A DNA stretch of 64,000 nucleotides, taken from assembly GCA_018402565.1 (NCBI GenBank), contig JAGYIQ010000001.1:434001-498000 (forward strand). The letters run 5' to 3'. Position numbers and translations under genes: made by a program. The notes beneath the pieces are model-generated. The model searched no databases. It had not been told where the DNA came from and saw only the letters and a program-made list of their open reading frames with translations. The first letter of the stretch is position 1; each line of letters begins with the position of its first letter. This document shows positions 9,819 through 15,934 of this stretch, one piece after another. The stretch comes from Pirellulaceae bacterium. Lineage in GTDB: Bacteria; Planctomycetota; Planctomycetia; Pirellulales; Pirellulaceae.

Positions 9819-10934
9819 ATGACGATCGAATTGGGCGTCAATCTAGCAGAATGCCGGCAACGCCAGGCCCGACTGTGCGATTGGATGCGAGCGGCTGGTG
9901 TGGACCGCACCATCTTGACCACCAACGCCCACATCCAGTACCTGTTCGGCCCCCGCTTCGCCTGGACGTTTGCCGCGACCGCCGCCTTGGACGCGGATGG
10001 CCAGTCGTTGGTGATCGCGCCCCATGCCGAACCCGCGGTCTGTGCGGCCGACCGAGTCGATGTCTACCGACCGAAAATGCTTTCGACGATGCGTAACGAC
10101 CAAGCCCAACTGGCGGCCGCTGCCCTGGCGGAGGCCTTGGGTGGACAAATCGCGGGCCAGCGCGTCGCGGTCGAGTTCTCTGCCTATTGGCAACACCTCG
10201 CCCCGTTTCACTCAGCCCAGTTGGTCGATGTCGAACCGACCCTGCTGCAAATGCGGCGGAGCAAGTCCCCGGACGAATTGGCCAAGATTCGCGTCGCGAT
10301 TCAAGGCACGGGTGCCATGTACGAGGTGGCGCGGCAGATCATCCGCCCAGGCATCTCGGAACTCGAGGTCTACAATCATTTGCAGGCCACCGCGAACGAA
10401 GTCTTCGGCGAGCCCATGACGGCGACCGGAAACGATTACCAAGTCAATTCCCGCGGCGGTGGACCCCGAGCCAACGTTGTGGCCCAAGCCGGGCAACTCT
10501 ACATTCTGGACCTCGGCCCCGCCTTCCGTGGCTACTTTGCCGACAACGCCCGAACCATCGCCGTGAGCTCCGTCTCCTCACAACAGTTGGAAGCCTGGCA
10601 GAAGATCATGGAAGTCTTTCACATGATCGAATCACAGGTTAAACCCGGTGTGCGCTGCCGCGACATCTTTGATCGCGCCCAAGCCATACTCGATCAAGCC
10701 CCCGTCGGTGTCTTCAATCACCACTTGGGACATGGCATCGGACTGTTCCCCCACGAGGGCCCCCACCTCAACCCCAATTGGGACGATACCTTCCAAGTCG
10801 GCGATGTCTTCACCGCCGAACCCGGACTGTATGCCGACGCTCTGCAAGCCGGCATGCGGCTGGAAAACGACTACTTGGTCACCGAATCCGGCGTCGAGAA
10901 CCTATCGCCCTTCCCGCTGGATCTGAAACTCTAA
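9819..10934 (+). CDS. M24 family metallopeptidase (Xaa-Pro aminopeptidase-like)
   Basis: The 371-aa protein starts at the ATG at 9819, because AGGAGA ends 8 bases upstream. The frame is open back to 9408, but that part is repeat-derived. The N-terminal creatinase-like domain covers about residues 1-150 and the pita-bread catalytic domain covers 155-371. All five metal ligands are recognisable: Asp in ILDLGPAFRG, Asp in YFADNART, His in HHLGHGIGLFPHE, Glu in FTAEPGLY and Glu in MRLENDYLVT. It has no signal peptide, so a cytoplasmic peptidase releasing N-terminal residues next to proline is the usual family role. The dispersed repeat cluster begins 35 bp after its stop. Confidence 0.92.
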   Translation: MTIELGVNLAECRQRQARLCDWMRAAGVDRTILTTNAHIQYLFGPRFAWTFAATAALDADGQSLVIAPHAEPAVCAADRVDVYRPKMLSTMRNDQAQLAAAALAEALGGQIAGQRVAVEFSAYWQHLAPFHSAQLVDVEPTLLQMRRSKSPDELAKIRVAIQGTGAMYEVARQIIRPGISELEVYNHLQATANEVFGEPMTATGNDYQVNSRGGGPRANVVAQAGQLYILDLGPAFRGYFADNARTIAVSSVSSQQLEAWQKIMEVFHMIESQVKPGVRCRDIFDRAQAILDQAPVGVFNHHLGHGIGLFPHEGPHLNPNWDDTFQVGDVFTAEPGLYADALQAGMRLENDYLVTESGVENLSPFPLDLKL

Positions 10935-10969
10935 GGGACTGGGTGATTTCCCAGGGCGGAACGCGTCCA

Positions 10970-11330
10970 CGGCTGGTTGATTTTTCCAGACTTACACGCG
11001 AATTCATTGCGGAATTCAATAAAGTCGAGCGAAAACACGGCGTTTTCGCACCGATCGAAACGCTTGAGGGCTTGTTGATTTTTCCAGACTTACATGCGAA
11101 ATGGTCGCCCGCATCAATGAATTGGTGCGTGAACACGAGGTTTTCCAGTCAATCGAAACGCTTGAGGGCTTGTTGATTTTTCCAGACTTACATGCGAAAT
11201 GGTCGCCTGATTCAATGAAATCGGGCAAAAACACGGCGTTTTCCCATCAATCGAAACGCTTGACGCGTTCCGCTACGGAAAAATCAACAAGCCCTTGACG
11301 CGTTCCGCTACGGAAAAATCAACAAGCCCT
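10970..11330. repeat. dispersed palindromic repeat family, cluster A (three units plus a half unit)
   Basis: The core unit is bounded by 18-bp inverted ends: GGGCTTGTTGATTTTTCC at 11068-11085 and 11166-11183, and its exact reverse complement at 11277-11294 and 11312-11329. Two truncated units with 98-bp spacing precede one complete unit (11166-11294) and an extra right half. The same element, with GGGCTGGTTG-type ends, occurs at 49319-49482 and 60914-61177. Internal blocks are shared: CCAGACTTACA followed by TGCGAA or CGCGAA, AAAACACGGCGTTTTC, and CGCTTGACGCGTTCCGCTACGG. No transposase is present, so it resembles a MITE or REP-like element. The gap from 10935 to the riboswitch holds nothing else I can identify. 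Confidence 0.9.
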
Positions 11331-11426
11331 CAGAGCGAACATGCTAGGCCAAGGCCAATCCGCATCCGATGCGGCTCGACGGGCGTGCCCTTGACCGACT
11401 AGCCACCGCTATTAGACTGGCCCGTG

Positions 11427-11692
11427 CATATCGGGTGCGTCGCACTGAACGCTCTTCAGGCGACGAAACAGGGAACTCCGGTGAAATTCCGGGACGGTCC
11501 GGCCGCTGTATGCAGCTCGTTGGCACGACTTGACGGTCTGCCGTTGGTGTTTTCCACTCCAACCACCTTTCCGTCGATCCGTCTGTGCCAACTCCCACAC
11601 TCCTTCTTACGAAGTGCCATTGTTCGCGTTGCTGCGAATGAGAAGGCTCCGAGTCCTGGGTTGGCTGCGAGTCAGAAGACCTACCTGATGTG
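11427..11692 (+). promoter_or_regulatory. cobalamin (vitamin B12) riboswitch
   Basis: The conserved core is clear. GGGAA at 11471-11475 is followed by CCGGTGAAATTCCGGGACGG at about 11478-11497, then GTCCGGCCGCTGTA ending at 11510. The 3' conserved box GAGTCAGAAGACCTACC is at 11669-11685. A closing P1 helix forms between 11427-11435 and 11684-11692, with all nine positions paired (two G-U pairs near-standard, the rest Watson-Crick). These are the B12-box and distal elements of the family known as RF00174. It lies on the coding strand about 315 bp upstream of the DUF1559 and DUF4465 genes. Adenosyl- or methylcobalamin binding would normally reduce downstream expression. The exact ligand form is not readable from sequence. 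Confidence 0.93.
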
Positions 11693-11710
11693 AAACGATC
11701 GTCACGCCCT

Positions 11711-11743
11711 CCTGGATTGGGGCGCCGGTCCCAGTGTTTTTTT
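11711..11743 (+). terminator. candidate expression-platform terminator of the cobalamin riboswitch
   Basis: About 20 bases after P1 a short GC hairpin (TGGGG / TCCCA, extendable by CTGG/CCAG) is followed by seven T at 11737-11743. Its position fits a transcription-terminating expression platform. The stem is short and imperfect, so translational control further downstream remains possible. Confidence 0.55.
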
Positions 11744-11873
11744 GGTCGCTTCAGTTGCCCTGGCACTTGCGCCACCTCAACCACCCTCGCCAACCCCCAG
11801 TACCGCTCGCCATCCACCCTGGCCAACTCCGGCCAAGCGATGGCCGCAACGCTAATTCGCGCATTCCATTGTT

Positions 11874-12008
11874 ATGACAATGATCAGCGAATTCGCGGGT
11901 CTCGGGGCAGTCGCGGGAGCGTGGGAAAATCGATCCGCAGCGCTCAATGTGCAGCAACCGATCGAGATGTCGTGGAGCGGAGCGGGCGGTCGTGTGGGAG
12001 TTGATTGA
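11874..12008 (+). CDS. possible 44-aa leader or small protein coupled to the DUF1559 gene
   Basis: The frame begins with ATG at 11874 (a second ATG is at 11880), closed upstream by a TAA at 11853. It ends with a TGA at 12006-12008 that overlaps the ATG of the DUF1559 gene as TGATG. Such overlap usually means translational coupling. The peptide (MTMISEFAGLGAVAG at its start) matches no family I know, and I see no convincing ribosome-binding site. It lies wholly inside the riboswitch-controlled leader. It may be a chance frame. Confidence 0.3.
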   Translation: MTMISEFAGLGAVAGAWENRSAALNVQQPIEMSWSGAGGRVGVD

Positions 12009-12805
12009 TGAGTGACGCGGTCCAGCGTCCACGCCGCGGTCTGTCCTTGGTCGAACTGCTGGTTGTATTGGCGATCGTCGCCGCGTTGCTGGGGATCCTC
12101 TTCCCGGCCATCCAGGCCGCGCGGGCAGCCGCGCGTCGCACTCAATGCAGCAATCACCTGCGACAAGTTGGGTTGGCACTCCACGCCCACCACGATGCAC
12201 GCGGCAAATTGCCCGTCGGCTGCCTGGAGTGGCGTCCCATGTCCGGCCCCGCAACGCGCCGCCAATTGGCTTGGTCCGCGTTCTTGCTGCCCTACCTGGA
12301 ACAGCAACCGCTCTACGATGCACTCGATCTCCAGCAACCCTACGACTCGATCCGCAACGCTGCCCCGGCCGCAATCACCGTGCCCGTCTACCTCTGCCCG
12401 GCCAATCCCCGTGGCAACGACGTGCCCGGTCGCACGGACTATGGCGGCTTGTTCGGTGAGATCATCGTGGACCGCCGCCAGGACGATGGGGTGTTCCTGC
12501 ATGAGCAGGCAGTGCGTTTTGTGCAAATCACCGATGGCCTCAGCCACACGCTCATCGTGGCCGAAGACATCGGCGGTCCTGACAACCAGTGGATCAATGG
12601 GCGGAACGTGTTCGTGCAGGCCCACGGCGTCAACGATCCGCGAGCCTGGGAGTTCGACAACGAGATCCGCGGCGCGCATCCCGGTGGCGCTCTGGGCCTG
12701 ATGGCCGACGCCTCCCCACGGTTTCTCGCTGCCACCATCGACCCCCAAGTCCTCGGACAACTGATCACGCGCGACCAAGGCGACGGACTCCATCAAGAAC
12801 CCTAA
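12008..12805 (+). CDS. DUF1559 protein with type IV pilin-like N-terminus
   Basis: The 265-aa protein starts at ATG 12008 with GGGAG seven bases upstream; a TTG at 12005 is less likely. The N-terminus carries a prepilin-type cleavage and methylation motif, RRGLSLVELLVVLAIVAAL, with the hydrophobic helix typical of pseudopilins. The DUF1559 domain follows (CSNHLRQVGLALHAHHDARG, WSAFLLPYLEQQPLY, and CPANP with flanking residues). The C-terminal H-X9-DG signature is present in altered form: the His in AHPGG is followed nine residues later by Asp-Ala, not Asp-Gly. These proteins are hugely expanded in planctomycetes and their role is unknown; a cell-envelope location is inferred. It lies downstream of a cobalamin riboswitch and 18 bp before the DUF4465 gene, so both probably form one B12-responsive operon. 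Confidence 0.92.
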   Translation: MSDAVQRPRRGLSLVELLVVLAIVAALLGILFPAIQAARAAARRTQCSNHLRQVGLALHAHHDARGKLPVGCLEWRPMSGPATRRQLAWSAFLLPYLEQQPLYDALDLQQPYDSIRNAAPAAITVPVYLCPANPRGNDVPGRTDYGGLFGEIIVDRRQDDGVFLHEQAVRFVQITDGLSHTLIVAEDIGGPDNQWINGRNVFVQAHGVNDPRAWEFDNEIRGAHPGGALGLMADASPRFLAATIDPQVLGQLITRDQGDGLHQEP

Positions 12806-12823
12806 CTACCCCAGGAATCACTT

Positions 12824-13786
12824 ATGATTTACCATTTTGAAAAAAATACACGTAGGCCCCACAACGCGAAGACCGATCGGTCTGGCCCCAGCCCCCGCAC
12901 CAAGGCCACCCGACACAAGACGCCCCAGTTTGTGCGGCTACTCCAACTCGTTGGGCTGACAGCCGTCTGCCTCGGCACGCTTGCCAGCCCCTCGTCCCAC
13001 GCCGATCTGGTCGTGGATTTGGATGCCCTCGACGTCTGGACCCAGACCGGACCGACGGGCAGTTATTACAACGGCAACGCCAATGGGACGACCAACAACG
13101 ACGGCTGGACGGCGGATGGTGTCCACTTCGGCAACCGCTACGATTCGGCTTGGGGTGGGTTCTGGAGCGGCTTCGCGTATTCGAATGTCAACGACCCCAG
13201 TACAGCGGGCCATGGCAATCAGTACGCGGCCATTACAGGCACCGGCTGGGGCGGACAGGGAAACTACGCCATTGCGTATTCGGGCACAGCCGCGTTTTTT
13301 GACTTGCCCGCTGGCTTGCGCCCCTCGTCGATCTGGGTCACCAACACGACCTACGCGTACCTGACGATGCGTGATGGGGACAGCTTCAGCAAAAAGTTTG
13401 GCGGCGACAGTGGCCAAGATCCCGATTGGTTCCGCCTCACCTTCTCCGGCTACGACCAAGTCGGTGGCCAAGGCAACCTGCTGGGCAGCGTCGATTTTTA
13501 TCTCGCGGATTTCCGCTTTGACGATTCCAACCTCGACTACTTGATCAACCAATGGACCGCCGTCGATCTCACCGGTCTGGGTGCCGCCGCCTCCGTGCGA
13601 CTCACCTTCGCCGGTAGCGATATGGGGGCTTGGGGATTGAACACCCCAGCCTACGCGGCACTCGATCAACTGACACTCACCGCCGTGCCTGAACCCCACG
13701 GACTGTGGCTCGTCGGCCTCGCCACCGCCAGCCTCCTGTTCCGGCGGGTTAGTCGCCCGAGTCAAGGGGCAATTGCAGGTTGGTAA
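12824..13786 (+). CDS. DUF4465 domain protein with PEP-CTERM anchor, candidate B12-related surface protein
   Basis: The 320-aa protein has a long n-region, then a signal helix (LLQLVGLTAVCLGTLAS, about residues 39-55). The rest is a Trp/Gly/Tyr-rich beta-sandwich-like domain of DUF4465 character, with conserved blocks such as DGWTADGVHFGNRYDS, WGGFWSGFAYSNVND and ALDQLTL. The C-terminus is a PEP-CTERM sorting signal: VPEP, a hydrophobic segment, then RRVSR. PEP-CTERM proteins are processed by an exosortase, which is not in this window. From memory, DUF4465 proteins occur in Bacteroidetes cobalamin-uptake loci, and a B12-binding surface lipoprotein there (BtuH) may belong to this family; I could not verify that. 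The riboswitch upstream independently points to cobalamin. Confidence 0.88.
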   Translation: MIYHFEKNTRRPHNAKTDRSGPSPRTKATRHKTPQFVRLLQLVGLTAVCLGTLASPSSHADLVVDLDALDVWTQTGPTGSYYNGNANGTTNNDGWTADGVHFGNRYDSAWGGFWSGFAYSNVNDPSTAGHGNQYAAITGTGWGGQGNYAIAYSGTAAFFDLPAGLRPSSIWVTNTTYAYLTMRDGDSFSKKFGGDSGQDPDWFRLTFSGYDQVGGQGNLLGSVDFYLADFRFDDSNLDYLINQWTAVDLTGLGAAASVRLTFAGSDMGAWGLNTPAYAALDQLTLTAVPEPHGLWLVGLATASLLFRRVSRPSQGAIAGW

Positions 13787-13860
13787 ATCTGGGGTGACAC
13801 ATGGGTCGTGTGGGGGGGTATGGGTCGTATGCGACCGATGAGTCCTATGCGCCCCATGCG

Positions 13861-13894
13861 TCCTCTGAGTCCTCTGAGTCCTCTGAGTCCTCTG
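13861..13894. repeat. 9-bp tandem array in the 13787-14170 gap
   Basis: Nearly four copies of TCCTCTGAG occur in a row. The 384-bp gap lies between the DUF4465 gene and the convergent DHDPS-family gene. It otherwise holds an A/T-rich stretch near 13895-13910 and no supported gene. A frame at about 14033-14191 without a start codon ends in a TM-like segment and is discussed under rejected items. Confidence 0.8.
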
Positions 13895-14170
13895 CAAATA
13901 TTATAGAGGCGACGATCCCTGGCCGTCAGGCAACCGTCGTCGGTACTTTTTTCAATTCTCAAGATAGGTCCAACCACACTCTGTACAGCAATCCCCTTCC
14001 AAATTCATCGGACTCCCGCAAGATAAACAAATCTCTATGGTCTCTTTCGCGGTTGGCACAAGACCTGTCGAGACACGCCGCGCTACTTTTCGGACGCGGT
14101 CACTCCCTACCAATGGCTCGCACTGGTCTGTGCCCTCGCCGGTGTCTGGGGCTTCTGCCAGCGTCGGCGT

Positions 14171-15190
14171 TCAGATCGTCAGTCCTTGTGACTCCAGCCA
14201 TCGACACAGGTCCGACCACAGCGTACTTAAAATCTCGCGGTCGGAAGCTGGCCGCCGTGGACACGCCGGGTGCGGTTGGTCCGTCTCAATCCAACCCCGC
14301 AGATTTAGCCACTGGGCCGCCGAATGACGATACGCCGGCACCGGAGCTCGAAACGTCAAACAGCCCAAGTACTGCAGCCAATCGTTCAGTTCGTAAAATC
14401 GCGCGTCACTCTCGTGCCACAAGCGATCGCGCAGCGCAAACAAGTCCGGGGCCATCGTCGACAACCCCAGCAAATAGTCGCTGCCATATTTGACCATGTC
14501 GATCGCCAAATCGTTGCCGGTCAGCAAGCGGAACTCGGGACGCCGCTGATCGCGTATCGCTAATCGTTGCCATTCCGCCTGGCGTTGCAAAGACGAATGC
14601 TTCGCGCCCACACACGCCGGCAACTCCAGCAACGCGGTGAACAGTTCCAAAGAATAAATGCGGCCACAGGCAGCAAACATCTGGCCCAACTCAAAGGCGT
14701 AGAATCGCGACGTCAATCCAGCCAAGCGTTGGAAGCGAGCCAACACGTCGTCGTCGTTACCTTGATGCAACCCAAACGAGGGAAAGAGGATCGGTGTCCC
14801 GCCCGCTTGCTCAATGGCCTCGACCCTCCGAGCATAATGATCGTAGTCGAAGGCATCCGTCGGTCGATCACGGACCACGGCGCCGGCGATAAATGCGTCG
14901 GGGCCACTCGCTCTCCCGGCCGTCCGCCGCAGGACTTCGTCCTCCACGGCTTCGTCGATCAAGTGCACGTAGCCGGTGTCCATGTTGACCGCGGGTACCA
15001 AACCGGCCGACCACGTGCGATCCAAGTGCCGCTCAAAGTCTGCCCAATGGACCTCGCCCGCCGCAGTGAACGGCAGCAAGACGGCCGAAGCACCCCAAAT
15101 CGGGCGCCCCGGTCGCTCGGCCGGGGCGGGCAGGTTTCCTGGTGAAAGAGCGGACGGGTCCGTCACGGCAGATCGTTCCGAATTACTCAT
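14171..15190 (-). CDS. dihydrodipicolinate synthase (DapA/NAL) family aldolase
   Basis: The 339-aa protein has a class I aldolase TIM barrel of the DapA superfamily. The Schiff-base lysine sits in ACVGAKHSS (about residue 190). The preceding barrel strands PAVNMDTGYVHLI and FIAGAVVRD correspond to the strands that hold pyruvate-binding residues in the family, but the usual GTTGE and YN(I/V)P motifs of true DapA are changed here. It is therefore unlikely to be the lysine-biosynthetic enzyme; a related keto-acid lyase or sugar-acid dehydratase-type activity is more plausible. There is no signal peptide. The N-terminal 25 residues are poorly conserved-looking. The gene is convergent with the DUF4465 gene. 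Confidence 0.82.
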   Translation of the reverse strand: MSNSERSAVTDPSALSPGNLPAPAERPGRPIWGASAVLLPFTAAGEVHWADFERHLDRTWSAGLVPAVNMDTGYVHLIDEAVEDEVLRRTAGRASGPDAFIAGAVVRDRPTDAFDYDHYARRVEAIEQAGGTPILFPSFGLHQGNDDDVLARFQRLAGLTSRFYAFELGQMFAACGRIYSLELFTALLELPACVGAKHSSLQRQAEWQRLAIRDQRRPEFRLLTGNDLAIDMVKYGSDYLLGLSTMAPDLFALRDRLWHESDARFYELNDWLQYLGCLTFRAPVPAYRHSAAQWLNLRGWIETDQPHPACPRRPASDREILSTLWSDLCRWLESQGLTI

Positions 15191-15274
15191 GGCCTGGTAC
15201 CTGATGGCCTACTAACTGTCAGCCTTGCCGACCGCCGCCCCATCCTGCGGCCGCGGTCGCTGCTGCCGAGCAAA

Positions 15275-15562
15275 CTATTCGTCGCGACCTTCAACCAAGC
15301 TCTTGAACTTGTCACGTTCGCGGCGGGTGGCTTCCAAGTCGAATACCAAGTACTTCATGTCCAAACGCAGTTGACTCAAGGCCTCTTGGACCAAGGTCAG
15401 GATGCGACGGCGACGCTGGGTGCTTTCGACCACGCGGCCCAGAACGGTCTGGATCCGATCGCGATGCTGCGGTGGCAGGTCGGCCACCAAGCCGATCAAT
15501 TGAGTCAAGTCAGCCGAAAACTCGGTGGTGGTCTCGTTGATGTTTTGTTGCGAGGTGCTCAT
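15275..15562 (-). CDS. small conserved planctomycete coiled-coil protein
   Basis: This is a 95-aa hydrophilic protein predicted largely helical. The C-terminal half (RRRRILTLVQEALSQLRLDM, then KYLVFDLEATRRERD) has heptad-like spacing of hydrophobic residues and a basic RRRR patch. I do not recognise a Pfam family. Similar short proteins are, as I recall, common in Pirellulaceae and sometimes labelled regulators without evidence. It lies 84 bp upstream (in minus-strand terms) of the DHDPS-family gene and may be co-transcribed with it. The composition is coding-like and the start ATG is unambiguous, so the gene itself is probably real. Confidence 0.7.
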   Translation of the reverse strand: MSTSQQNINETTTEFSADLTQLIGLVADLPPQHRDRIQTVLGRVVESTQRRRRILTLVQEALSQLRLDMKYLVFDLEATRRERDKFKSLVEGRDE

Positions 15563-15934
15563 GGCCGCTGGTCCTGTTCTAGGTTGTGGGTTTGGGCTTT
15601 CCGATGCCGATCCATTAGAGCAGCCGGGATGCCAATTGCAAATTTAGCCGGCCGCAGATGACGTAAGTCACCTACTATCAGTAACTTAAGTATTTTTCTG
15701 TCGCGTGTGGCAATCTGGCAACCTGTTGCCAAAACACCACACGAGTGCTCTGGAGTTGCACGAAAAATGCTGCTAAAAGCCCAGTTTGCGGCAGTTTTGT
15801 CGCGAAACACCACGATGTTGCCCGATCGCAACCAATACGTGCGACTTGAGGCATTTGCTCAACATTTTCACAAGTTTTTTCCCCGTCTGGCCGGTTGATT
15901 CGCTAAGACCCCTGCAAATTAAAGGCGAAACCCC
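15563..15934. other. divergent intergenic region with small dyad
   Basis: This 372-bp region lies between the minus-strand 95-aa gene and the plus-strand secreted-protein gene. It is AT-richer than its neighbours and holds no supported gene. A 6-bp dyad GGCAAC-CT-GTTGCC at 15717-15730, with outer GTGT/ACAC arms, could be an operator for either gene. AAAGG at about 15921-15925 is a plausible ribosome-binding site for the plus-strand gene. Confidence 0.35.

Noticed and set aside
11344..11826. A 160-aa minus-strand frame across the riboswitch
   Set aside because: The plus-strand sequence is a B12 riboswitch; the antisense frame shows no family features.
14033..14191. A frame ending in a TM-like WLALVCALAGVWGF segment and RRR, near the end of the DHDPS-family gene
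   Set aside because: It has no ATG, GTG or TTG start between its upstream TAA and the segment, and overlaps the convergent gene; it could be a remnant of a small gene but cannot be supported.
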